A DNA stretch of 64,000 nucleotides from Symbiodinium natans (taxonomy: Eukaryota > Sar > Dinophyceae > Suessiales > Symbiodiniaceae), in NCBI GenBank assembly GCA_905221605.1, contig CAJNDS010002257.1:957922-1021921 (forward strand). Direction: 5' to 3'. Positions within the stretch are counted from its first letter, which is position 1, and each line of letters begins with the position of its first letter. The translations under genes were made by a program, and so were the position numbers. Positions 21,886-33,900 of this stretch are shown here, one piece after another. The notes under the pieces were generated by a model that saw nothing but the letters and a program-made list of their open reading frames with translations, was not told where the DNA came from and did not search any database.

Positions 21886-22210
21886 ATAATCCGAGCACCT
21901 GCTTAATTGGCCCCCCCCCCCCCCGCAATAAGGAAGGCAGGGTTCCGCAACAATTGGACGGTGGCCCTGCATTTTTTCTCTATTAAAAACAATAGGCTGC
22001 AGATCCCTGAGGTGCTGTAGCTTCGCATCTCCGCAAGCAAAACAAGAAGCCTGCCGACAGATTTTTGAACCCCCCAAAAACATTCTTTAAATGTGGGTGG
22101 TTTTATCCCCATACGAAATCCACCCTAATGGAAGTAGTCTTCCGGCGGGCTTCCGGCCGAAAAAAAATCTTTACATGTGGGGGGTTTGATTAAACAGGTG
22201 CTCGGATTAT
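21886..22210. repeat. Foldback element, about 325 bp
   Basis: Terminal inverted repeats: ATAATCCGAGCACCTGCTTAAT at 21886-21907 pairs with ATTAAACAGGTGCTCGGATTAT at 22189-22210 (two mismatches over about 22 bp). The inner edge continues with a C run on the left (21911-21925) and GGGGGG on the right. The interior has no usable frame and contains two related GTGGGTGGTTTTATC / GTGGGGGGTTTGATT blocks. It fits a MITE-like non-autonomous element. Confidence 0.75.
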
Positions 22211-22214
22211 GACA

Positions 22215-24475
22215 GGCAGAGTTTGATATAGCTAGGCGCTCAGACTCAGCCCAACCCTAAAATGACGCAAGGTTTGTGGATTTCGCTCCTCGACCAGTGG
22301 CATTCCCAGAGCACAGCGTGAAGGCGCGGCACATCAAATGCTTTTTCAATCGAACCTGTCGTGCTGTGCTAGCGCAAGTCTGCGGTGCAAGGGCGGTGCA
22401 ACCGCAGGTCATGTCGCCATGGCGTGCGCACATGTTTTACCAACCGACCACTGCATAAAGAAGTGGACATGCGCGTGCACAGTGCTGGGGTGGGACGCGT
22501 TAGCTACGCAGCCCGACTCCCGTGTCTGATCAGCCCTCCCCGAATCCGAAAGTTTTAGGCTGATGTTTACAGTTTGGAGAGGAAATTAACGCCCTCAAGG
22601 GATCGCCTCAAGACAACAGCCACATGCAGTGCAGGAGTGGGAAGAAGGACTGATGCGCACGGCTGCGCCGTGGCTGAGAGCCTACTGGATCTCAGTGGCT
22701 AGTTGCGTTCAATTGCGTTAAGGGGGCGCACAGATTTGCATACTGGTTCAGTCCTCATTCAAACCCTTTTGCTTTGGCCCAAGCGGTGCACGCACTACAG
22801 GCTCTACTCATAGTATGGGCTGCGTCATGCACCTGAAACATGCGCTTTGACTTCTTCCATTTGCATGATTCTGAGGCGGCAGGGTCTTATGTCAGCAAGG
22901 CCGCAAGCTACGATCTGCGCTACAAAGCGGAGCTTGTCTTCCAGAAGCATGGCGGCAGAAGATGGCAGAAGCAGCTGTTAGTCCGCTTTTCGAGGGCAAA
23001 ATGGGCTGGTGCTTTTCCGGTGGGCGCAAGCGGCTGAAGTTCTTTGGCAGTTGATGTTGCTCACATCTTGTTTAGTTGATGGGAACCACTCTACTTCCTC
23101 CTGCGACCCAAAACTGGAGCACTTGCATCTCCAAACATCTTGAAACCCTTGTAGTGGGCCAGAAGATGTATGTAAGATTGGACAGGTCGCCGCAACCCTT
23201 CACAGACCCTTCGCACCATGCCACCGCGAAACAGCTGAAAGAACGCAGGCCCAATAGTCCGCCGGTGTGAACTATCGCGCAGCGAGCTCTTGTGACAGGT
23301 TCCTCAGCAGTTTCCAGATTGAGATGCAAGAGATGGAGCAGCTTCTGCTCGACAGTGCCCCGTGTGCAGATCGAAAAAACTGAGCGCCGCTGAAACTTCC
23401 ACAATTCCGTCTAGCCTCGAGCCATTCCTGCTTATTTAGGGTCCATGCCCCCATTCGTGACTACCACTCATCTCATTTCTGCATGAACACGGGCATTCCC
23501 GTGCTTTTGAGTTTGGTGTGGGGAGTGGCAGGGAGGGTGCTTTCGGGTAGAAGGGTGACAGTGATGGAAAGCCGGCTGCTTGGTTTTCCTGCTGCATCAA
23601 GTAGAACACCACATCGCCTGCCTGAGGCAGCTCGGTGCCAGTCGACGAAGCGGCATGCAACTGGATCCGCTCTTCTGAGGCGAGATGGAGGAGGTGGATT
23701 CCAGACACCACGCACCTTGCTTTATACCCTTCCAGCCCTGTATCAACACTGCCTTTATTAGCCACATCCCAAGATCCCTGAAATGGACCAGGGGGACCGG
23801 TCTTCAGAGCTTCGAGAGGATGCGGCGTATACAGCAGCGTGTCAGAGGTTTCAGTTACATCAGGAACTGTGCCCCCGGCTTCGGGATTGCAAACGACAAC
23901 GGCATCCACGTGCACACGAGGGCGGAAGCCAAAGGCTGCACTATCTGCGACTCCACTGCAGGTCAGTGGAAGTAGATAGAACCTCCGCTGCCAGGTGTTC
24001 AAAGATGTTCGAAGCTTTACGTTTTCTGAATCTCACGACTCCGCTGGGCTGTTCATGCTGTTCCACAGGAGACCGCTTTTGTTGTGTTCGATTTTTGCGC
24101 CGTGCACGAGTGCGAGAGTCGAAGCCGGCAAGTTACCCTTGGGGCTCGAATCCTGAGACCTCTTGTGCAAGCATGTGCAAAGAGGCCATGTCAACCTTGT
24201 TAACCCAGATTCGGATATCTCGGCTTGTCGTGGTCCATGTCGTCGCCACATCCCCGGAGAAAGTACTTATACAAGAAGTCCTGAACATGCCAGTGCCATT
24301 GTAAAAAAAACACTACTGGAAAGGTCGCCCTGGTGAACAGTCTACATTCTTCTCTGATGATGATGGCACCTCACACTGGTGTAGCAAGTGCCTTGTCATG
24401 CGAAGCTGCAGAGATGTGCCGTCTTGTGCCCTTATCAGAGCACGCAGAAGCTACACGTTTTTTTCCTGCTCATTT
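22215..24475. other. Unique segment, no gene recognised
   Basis: Short frames only. The plus-strand frame at 22840-23037 (MRFDFFHLHDSEAAG start) reads protein-like but has no partner exon or family signature. Confidence 0.4.
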
Positions 24476-24845
24476 AGCCTATATATAAATATAAGCAAAA
24501 ATGCAAATACAAACATACATATAACATCTAAAGACAAATTGTAAATAGAAGTAAATATACATATATATAAAAAACATAAAAATATACATGTAAATGTAAA
24601 TATAGATATAAAAATACATATAAATATGCAAAATATTCATATTTATATTATATTTGGAAATTTATATGACTATAAATATAAAAATTGATATTAAATATAA
24701 CTATAAATATAAATATATGTATAAATAAAAACATAAATATATAAACATAGAAAATATGCATATATATATATATAACTATAAATAAAAACATGAACAAAAG
24801 TAAATACATGAAAGACTAAACATAAATAAATGCATACAACACCTC
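24476..24845. repeat. AT-rich block (ATAAATATA words)
   Basis: About 370 bp that is over 80% A+T, made of AAATATA, ATATAT and AAACATA words with stops in all frames. It stands out sharply from GC-balanced flanks and could be an easily unwound element or a decayed microsatellite. Confidence 0.9.
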
Positions 24846-25548
24846 TGGACTAGTATGATCTGCTGTGATTCAGGTGCCCGCCGGGAAAGTTCCAAAACGA
24901 GGCCGCTGACCGCCTTCGTGGCAAAGAACCATGAACACTACATACATCGCCTGGGCTTCAACACAGTCACAGCAAGCTGTAGTGCTTAGGGATTATGGGA
25001 CTGAAGGGTGGCTGCGAGAGCGGGAGAGAGAGCGAGAGAGATCCAGAGACCGCCTGGTGTTTCCTCTATCCCTATCCCCAATCCCTGGATTGACCGCTCT
25101 CCACCAAACACCTGTCTCACACAGACGGACTCTGCAGAGCGTGCCCCTTGCAAGCAAGAGATCCAGAGCCTGAACCGCCACGGTTGTGTCCTACCCAATT
25201 TCAGCCCAGCAGTCAGACGTCACACCCACTCCTGTGTCATCCGAGACCAGACTCTTGCAGTGAGCGCGCTACGCGCCCCCTTAGGGTGTCACCGTGACTT
25301 TTTTGCATCAAGCTCCGCGCCATGCCTGTGGGAAGCCAGGGCCGAGTGATAAATGAAAGGTGACTGAAAGACGCTGCGACTTCAAGAGCTTCACGATCCG
25401 CCCAGATCATAAGCTCACAATCCTTCGCCAACGTCGCCTTTGCCACATAAGACCCACGACACATCTCCCTATTAACACTGGGAGATGCAAATTACGGTGG
25501 GCGGGCAGCCTTGAGCCATTCACCTCACCACGATTACAACGGTTCCCC

Positions 25549-25675
25549 GGTCAACAAATCCATTCTTCTGGGTCCTTCCAATTGCTTCGAAGAGAAATGC
25601 ATGGTTAACAAAGCCATTCCCGTGGACCCTTTCAATTACTTGAAACAGAACTGTGGTTAACACATCGAATGGAAT
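25549..25675 (-). repeat. Direct repeat of 51-54 bp that stays in frame
   Basis: GGTCAACAAATCCATTC at 25549, GGTTAACAAAGCCATTC at 25603 and GGTTAACACATCGAATG at 25654. Both intervals are multiples of three. In one minus-strand frame the copies read LFQVIERVHGNGFV and LFEAIGRTQKNGFV, so a repeat-containing exon is possible. Confidence 0.45.
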
Positions 25676-26160
25676 GTATGGGAGCTCCGCAGGCGACAAC
25701 AAATTAATGGATGGCGCACCCGCATGCCTCATCCTCGTGAGTGTCTGCACTTTTTCAGCTCAAAAGTGACGACAGTCACGAAGATGTCGCCGCATCCGCC
25801 CACGCGAAACCCCAATCTCGGGAGCCCTCCGATATGCAATCGAAAAACAACCTGAGTGTGCCGGCAAAGGGGAACCATCTTGCTCGTCTTAACCGCCTTT
25901 ATGACCACCTCGGTCTTCTGCTCCAGAGGGTCAAGAGGTACAGACGGTCGGTCAAGAGCGTCGGGGAGAGGGTTCAGCTGAGGCTGGTTGTGATTGGGAC
26001 TAGGCCCCACCTGGTTTTGGTGTGAAAGCCTAGGGTTTTCCAGGTGCCCGGTCCCCCTGCTTGAGCTGTAAATGGCGCTTAGGCTAAGCGCCGCGGACGC
26101 ACAGGAGCCAAGAGCAGCCAGCGTCCAAATGTACGGGTGCCAATGCCAATTTGCATCTCC

Positions 26161-26255
26161 AAGCAAGCGGCGCCGACACCATGTACATCTTGAAGCAAGC
26201 GGCGTCGAAACAACGCGTGTGAGTCTGCTCATGGTTCAAGCAAGCGGCGAAAGAG
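26161..26255 (+). repeat. AAGCAAGCGGCG repeat, three copies
   Basis: Copies at 26161, 26193 and 26238, spaced 32 and 45 bp. Each is followed by a different base triplet (CCG, TCG, AAA). No function inferred. Confidence 0.6.
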
Positions 26256-27776
26256 TGCATTGACTTGGCTGCTGCCTTTGTTTATTCGTGCTGCTCTGTG
26301 CTGCACTACTCGTAGCTTTCGTTCCTGCCGTCCCCCACAAGTCTCCTCATCAGTCCAACCCAAACCGGCTGGATGTCCATACAAAGCCAGCCGCAATGAG
26401 GAAAGCAGCCACGTGAACAAGTGCACTTGTCACCGCTCACATAAGAGACACAACCCAGGCCGAGCATCGTCTTTGCCCAGCCCTCCCTAATCGATAGATA
26501 GATAGACCACCAATCTACTCCACCGTATGCTCCAGGAGCACAATCAACAGGGGCGAGCGACAGGGAGAGGGAGAGGCTAGGGGCTGTGGACGCTAATTAG
26601 ACACATCTGTCCGTGTCAATAAGCTTGGAAATGTTGGGGAGAAACCAAACCAAGTTCCTAAATGTTAAATCAACCTGTCCTTGTTGATGGCCAAATCACC
26701 TAAACCTGTTTGAATCCGATGCAGCCCAATTCTCCGAAGTTTCAAAATTTCAAAAGGCTGGCCAGCTGACCTGTACGAGCTGTGCACCAGGGACGGCAAG
26801 CGCGACAACAGGCAGGTTTCAGAATCGTTGTTTTTTCTGATGAAGGCTTGGTACGCAATGTTTCAGAGCTGGGCGTTCTTAGATTCACGGGGCTTGGGGC
26901 AAGGTCTTGAAAACACGTTTTCAGTTCAAGAGAGAGAGATCGGTTTCTGTGTTTGTCAGGGCTAAGTCGACCGCAAGGAACGGTCCGGCAACGACAGCTT
27001 AGCTTCGTCGAATCTCAGAAATCTCGTAAGAACGCGTTGCTCATGTAGCCATTCGGTACTGTCCATTGTTGGACCTTCGATAAGCTTTCTAGAGGCCTGA
27101 CCGCAATGTCCGGCAGGAGCCATAGAATGCGAGCTTTGCGCTTTCGGCGAATACGCAACTTGTCAGTGCTTGTGGTCCCCGGATTAGGGTGTTCGTTTCC
27201 CTAGGGCCAAAGGGATGATGATTGTTCAAGGTGCATGATGTAGATGTGTGTGCGGCAGGAGGTGGCACTTCTTTTCACAAGTTGCCTGGACTCTCAGTAA
27301 GATACTGCAAGGTCAAGGCTCTCTCCAAGATTAATTGCAGGGGATTCTTTCAGACGAGCACCAGACCGTCTATCATTGCTTTTCTCACAGGAAATACTGT
27401 TATACAACCTAAACCTTTAACCCAAACACTCAAGGAAGACAGGGGCACACTGTCCGAGCTGCTATGTTCGCAAGCATGTCCCTCCGTGCACGTGAAAGGC
27501 GGAGGTTGCTTGTCATACTCATGAATTTGGTGAATATCCTTCTTGTCAAAAGCATCTCTAGGGCGGGCGCATCGCACCCAATCGTAAGCAATCTGTCAAT
27601 GAACCTGAACTGCGCAGCAGCACTACGCAAGATCTGGAACCAGAAGGCCAACAGCAGTGGCCTGACGGCATGCACCATGTGCGATCTGGAGAATCCCGAC
27701 CTGACCACCAGCCGCCAAGTCGTCATCGATGGCCGCACCTTGGACAATAATTGTAAACGCTTGCGCGCGCCGCCTG

Positions 27777-27921
27777 TGGGGGGTGGGGGTGGGGGGCGGG
27801 GGTGGGGGGGGGGAGTGGGGGGGGGGGGAGTGGGGGGGGGGGTGGGGGGGGGGGGAGTTGGGGGGGGGAGTGGGGGGGGGAGTGGGGGGGGGGGACTGTG
27901 GGGGGGGGGGGGGGGGGGGGC
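27777..27921 (+). repeat. Second poly-G tract with T or A interruptions
   Basis: About 145 bases of G runs (G5-G20) separated by T, AGT or CGG. Same architecture as 6622-6722 and 48146-48251 and the same strand bias; a strong G-quadruplex former. Pro-rich frames on the minus strand are translations of it. Confidence 0.95.
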
Positions 27922-27924
27922 ACA

Positions 27925-30900
27925 AAATTTTGCATGGTGTGTTCGGGGCAAGGAATCAGGGTCTGCTTGTTCCAGACGCTTCTCGGCAGGAAGCCGAGGC
28001 GAATTGGCGTGGCAGGTTCGGTGGGCTTGATAGGGAACATGGCGGGAACATGGGGTATAATGTTGAGGGCTGTCAACCCTACAGACATCGCCCAACCTAG
28101 GCTTGGTAAAGTTGGAACGGTAGAGGTTCTCTGAGCATAGGTTTAGCCTTAACTTCAAGTACAGGCCGTCAGGCTCCTGCTGCTAGGCTGCCCGGATGGC
28201 TCCACACACTACTTGGTTTTGTTCATCGGGAGCATGATCTTCGCAGGATGGTTTTGATTTCTTCGGTTTTCTGACCCGTTTGTCATGATCCCGAGGAGGC
28301 GCTTTTGCCATCGCTGCCCCTACCCATCACAAAGCAATGTGAAGGCGAGAAGCTTGCACATGTCATCGAGCAACTAACGTGGGCCGTAGGTATCCGTAGG
28401 TCAGAGCTACTGTGCTCGTGTCCAATAAACTTGCGCCACGCCGTACAGCCTCAAAGCCACACACCACTTTGACTGCTGTGACGGCTAAAGGAACAGCCAA
28501 TCGTAGCTGGGCCGGAGCGTGCGCTCGTGCTGCCGCTGCTGTGACCACAAACGTGCAGGAGCTTGATCCAAGTTGAAAGAATTGAATTCAATCACGTAAC
28601 TGCTCGTTCTTACGATCTCCTCAGGGAGAATCTCCCCAAGCGCCGAGTAAAGTGCTGCTTCACAGTGCAGCCAGTTGGATGTTGGAGACGGCGCCGAGCA
28701 AACAAGTGGTGGGACCTCTCCAGGGACAATGCCTCCCTTCGATTTGGCCCCGGGGTCAATCCGCACAGGTATTTAGACTCAGCAGGCACCGTGCTCCCCC
28801 CCCCTCCCCCCTGTCGGGTTGGCATCTTGCAGCCTTGTAAATCTTGCGCAGGCGCTATCGTAGCAAGTTTTCACATGGGAATGCCATCTTTGGGTGGCTG
28901 AAGCTGCCACCCCTACTTGAATGACCCCCAGCACTCTCAATCTGCTCAGGAAAGAGCTGGCTTCAGTTTCAGGGCGCTTCCTCCACAGAGTTCTGCAATT
29001 GTCCACCTGGCAGCTTCCTGCACGATGGAAGATGCAGCTGGGCGGCCGACATGCGCAGCTCACATAGCTTCAGCGCTTGAGGGCTCTGGATTTTGGTTCG
29101 GGGAAGCTTCGGCAAGTAGTGAGCGTGCAACATGTTCAGGTCCTAGCTGACAGCTTTTAGACCCTGAGCTCTAAGCATCTAATGAGGAGGGATTCTGGAG
29201 ATTTGGGGTTGGCCGCGTCTCGATCTTTAAAGACTACTTGACATCACATGTCATGCAGGAAGGCTCCATATTGCCCAACAATGCCCAACAATGAGTTCAG
29301 TAGCTACAAGAACGGTGTTCGATATTACAACCCCCCCCCTCCCGCCCCGGAGAAATTCCAACCATGCGAACCCCGTAAAGTCAATGAACGGGGCGATCTT
29401 CCGATACTTGGAACAACTGAACCTTTTGATTCCTGAAGGGCCGTGTGCCTAGAGGCATACCTTTCTAGAATTCTCTGATCTGCAAGCTGTATGGACTGGA
29501 GACTGACGAAAGCACGGCGCCGACTACGTGTCTGACTTTAGGTCTGAAGAAGCAGAAGTAAGCAGTTGCACCTTGCGACCTCAAGTTCGCTCTAAGTATC
29601 TCTAAATCTGAGCATGGCATCGATGCCAAGGCAGCCCTCTTTCTTGCCGGCTGCGCTGAAAGAGTCCCAAGAAATCAGTTTGCTGCTGTCTGCAGGGCTC
29701 GCCCAGCAAAAACACCCCTGAAACTGCGCAAATCACGAAGTCGCAGCACTTGCGAGTCCCCGCCAACTTTCCGAGGTCAGAAATGCAAGAGGGGCTCTAT
29801 TTGTTCCGGCTCGGGCCAGAAACTCGACAGATGACAAGTGCTCTTCACATCTCTGGTAAGCGTCCGTGGCCTATACCATGCAGCCCATTGGTTGAGCACT
29901 ACAAGATAAAGTGGGTGGCCCGTGGCCTTCACGATTGTTCGATTCGACGGAATCTAGTTGGTGCAGCGTATGTGGAGTTCACTGACCACACTGAAGACTC
30001 TCCACGCAGAGTGCGGAGCCTCCCTTGAAACGAAGAACGAAGAACTGGTCGTTGCAGCTTGAAGCCTTGAGCCCTGAATCCTTGAATTCTAGTCCAGAGC
30101 TGCTTCAGGATAATCCTTGAGCCCGGGTTCTACTCCTCCCAGGAGGCCTCCTTCATGATTCATGCCTTTCCCTCACGGTTTCGGGCTCCCGGCTTGCTTC
30201 ACTCATTCACGGGAAGAGAACTGCAACTAGCTGTGCCAACACGAGACTGCGGGGGACTAAGCCTGGCATGTCTGCAACGCCAACACCCATGTCACCTTTG
30301 ACCGCCTGTCACCGGCCCCAGTGCCTTAAATTGTTTTGGCCCCCCACATTGTAAGGAGATCAGAGATCGAAGCCCCTCAAGACTTGAAGATTCCTCTCTC
30401 CAGCGCCAGCGATGCGACCCTACACCCCAGCCCGCAGTGTGCGCGAGTGCTGGGCGGGTGGCAAAAAGATCACCCTGAACCAGGATGGGGTACTACAGTA
30501 CTAGAATTTGAACCGGTGGAAAAGGCACTGTATGGGGTTGAGTACGGGGAATAATGGGGCCGCATCGCCCATTCTGGGCCACCACCATCCCAAAGATCTG
30601 GACAGGATCCGGGTTCCATCTTCCAGTGCTTTGACACACCAGCGCCATGGCAGAAGCCGGTGCACGCTGTGCTACACTCTTTGCAACTTTGCAGCTGCAC
30701 TGAAACTAAAAGTCCACCCTGCAGTGTGAATGCTCATCCTCCTTTCGTAGTGGTAGACCTTAGACTCAGACTATTCTTGGCCCAACACATCCCAGAACGA
30801 GCATTTTCCTCCAGGAACAGAGGCCCTAATAGCGCGGCGCCTTTCCGCCACAGCCCATGCGTTATAGCTTAATACAGAAAACGCATCGATGAATCCTGAT

Positions 30901-33900
30901 TCTGAGCCCAACTAAAGTGAATCCAAGGGACGCTGTCCGGGCGGAGCGCCGGGGCTTTGTGACGGAGGTCGAGCGCCTTGGGCCTTGGGCACTTATGAAG
31001 GCGAAAACGTCCCCCTTATGTTCATCATGGTTGTGGGGTTTAGAAACGGTTTAGAGTTTAGGGTAGCGGAGGCAGCGTGGCAGACAATTAACAGTGAAGG
31101 CTTCGGGGGGTGGACATGGTGGAACGCTTTTGGGAGGCCAATTGAGGTTTTGCTGCGTTTGCTTTGAGGAGACCTTAGCCTTCGAGAATCTTCGAGGCCT
31201 TGAGGCCGCCACTCATGTCGGGAATGCTTTGGGCCTTTCGAGCCGAAGGTGGTCTTGCTGATCTTTGTCTAGGAGAGCGTAGAATGCTTCTGTATTTCTG
31301 CATTCCTGAAGATAAACTTGCGACTTGTGCAAGTATTCCGACCCAATCCTGTCGCGAAGCGAACAAACAGCACAGCTTCAACCCCAAGCCCGAGCATCCC
31401 AGACCCCACCTGACAAGACCTGACGGGAAAGCCGAGGATACGGAGAGTCTGGCCTGCAGCGTCTCGATGGCAAACAAGCTAGCGATGATTTTGCAAGATC
31501 AGCTTCTGTTGAGATTCGCCTGGAAAGTCATGCGAGGCGTACCAGTGTAACAGAACTGTCGAAGGGCCGGCCATTAGATGAAGGATTACAGGTGGTTCAA
31601 GCTGCGTGCCGGAGTGTCGCCCATAATCTATGCGGAGGATCGACTGGCCCAACAAAAACATCAGGGAGATGAGAGTGGGGACTTTCCTAAACCTCACACC
31701 CTTGGCCATCTCCAAGTGAACCGTCAAACTCTGGCAAACCTTAACTTTGGTAGACCAAGGTAGTGTTGGCATGGTTTTTAAACAGCACAATTGTTTCGGT
31801 CGGAATTTCGCCAATCCAGTTTGTTTCATGAACGGCTTCCACTGCGTTCGAACGTCCAGCGTCTGATGTCTCCCGCTTCGAGGGGGGGGAGGGGGAGATG
31901 CTGAAAACGTGGTGAGCTGATCTTTACTTGTTGCACGCAATCTTCACTCGAGGAAGGAGAGTCTGGCAGAGAGAGTTTTTCTTGAGCAAAGCTGGCTAAG
32001 TTCACTTCAGCAAAGAGCTCAGAATGTCGTAGCCCCAAAGTCCTAAAGTGCTAGAGAGCGCCTCAACTGGTTGAGATCATATCGCGATTCAGGGACTCTT
32101 CTTGCTTCGGCAGTCGCAGAATTCCTGATCTGCACAGCCAGCCGAAAACGTCGGTAACAACCCCAAAACAAATCCGGAGAGGCTACCCTTACGAGGCTTT
32201 CCCGATGGAAATCATTAAAAGGGTTGCATTGCCAAACTGCTACCAAGGGGGGTTTGCTGAGCTGTTGCCTCTGTCTCTTTCCTGAACCGATTCCTTTCTT
32301 AGACACTCCTGTAGACCAAGCTGCAGACTCAGAACCCCTAGTCTGCAGAGCCAACCCGAAGCATCGATGAAATCATCGATTGGTTGCTTAGTAGACCTAG
32401 TCACCTAGTCTTAGCGAGTCTTCATCAGAAGATATGGAGGCGGACCAGCAGAAACCAAGAGGCCAGAAGAGGCCGAAGAAGTCCAGAGGATCTACCCCTT
32501 GTGTTCGGCAAACTTGTGTCCGGACCCAGTGCCAGAACAAGTCGGAGGAGTTTTGTTTAGCCATGCACGTCTTTGTTACCCCAACATACAAAAACAGAAC
32601 CACAAAGACCATCAGCGGAGGTCTCTGCCTACCTGGCTGGCATGAGCACGTGGGTGAGTGCGCTCTCTGCAGGAGCAGCATCTTGTCTGCGAGGGACTGG
32701 CATCAAGAAGGGGGGATTGGGAATCCTGAGACATTGGACCGGCGGCGATTTTAGCGTTATCCAGACAGATCACTGATAGATCATCTGGGTGTATGTTCGG
32801 TGCCTTTTGGCTGTCGCGCTTTCTGTTGAAACTGACAAGGTTTGCGTGTCACCACCCTGGCTCTTGCACCATGATATTGCCCAGTGACTGATCCAACAAG
32901 GGAGGACATCGGCCAGGAAGAACCTCTGCGCAAGAACCCCCAACGCACTCCCTTGGGATGGTGAGTTCGAAACAACGACCTGCAACATCCACAGGTGATT
33001 ACCTGTACATTGCAGTGATGTTTTTCATTGTGATGGCGTCCCTGGGATTGCTGCATCTCATGGTGTTCTGGCAGATTTATGACTCCCGTTTAGCTGTACA
33101 TGTCATTGAGGGATGCGTGTTGGAGAGGAAAACCCTCGTCGAAGCTTTTAGCATCCTGTCCTGCAAGGTGCTTTGCAGGGCGCATAGCCGCCGACCGACA
33201 ACAAGTGGCCTGACTTGGCTGCGCATACTCGGAGAGCGCGTGGTTGGGAAGTGGCGCATGTTGCCCTACTGAGTCGTGCCCCTATGCCCGCAAGGCCTGG
33301 ATCAAACTGGCCTTGCACTCTCGCAGATGGTCTTCTTCTTGCAGGCGCGATACATCGGGTTTTGAGGTTTAGGGTGTGGCACCGTTTACGGGTTGGTTGT
33401 CCAGAGGAAAACTGGATTCGGAGGATTCGTTCAAGATTGCTGCAAGGCTGTGGACAAGTCCTGTCGTCGGCGGGTGGACAGTGCAATTGCTTCAGGGTTC
33501 GCTTAGTGCAAGGCCCGAGAAACTTGTATTCTGTATTCTTTAGCTTAAGAGAGCCCCTATAGGTCCATAAGGCCAACTCCTCAACAATGAAGCTTAAAGC
33601 TCCCAATTTCCCAATAACCCAGAAACAATGCACTGTCGGAGGTCCTTTCAACGATCAGGCCCTGGTCGTCATGCTGTTTTTTGGGGTCGTTTGTTGTTGG
33701 GTGAGGCCATGCAGACTTGAGCTTGCCGATAACTGTAGATGCAGCCGCAGGGTGAAGCTTGGGTGAGGAGGCCTCGTAGGCAGCTTAAAAAACGCTTCTC
33801 TGTTGGCAAACGCTATGGTCACCGAAGTCTAGATGTCAAAGAATCGCTGTTCGGGATCCCCAGACCGTCAGCTGCCACATGTGGGTTACCACAGACTGTT

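Larger units (their letters stand above)
24850..27775. other. Unique segment with small repeats
   Basis: Includes a GA-rich patch (25015-25045), a 54-bp direct repeat (25549), AAGCAAGCGGCG repeats (26161-26250) and a GATA microsatellite (26491-26506). Frames on both strands at 25730-26230 overlap without clear bias. Confidence 0.45.

Noticed and set aside
24130-24165. tRNA-like GGCTCGAATCC
   Set aside because: T-arm stem does not pair and no acceptor stem was found.
31479-31940. 153-codon minus frame as a gene
   Set aside because: Overlaps open plus frames, has no codon bias or family motif, and begins with translated C/G runs.
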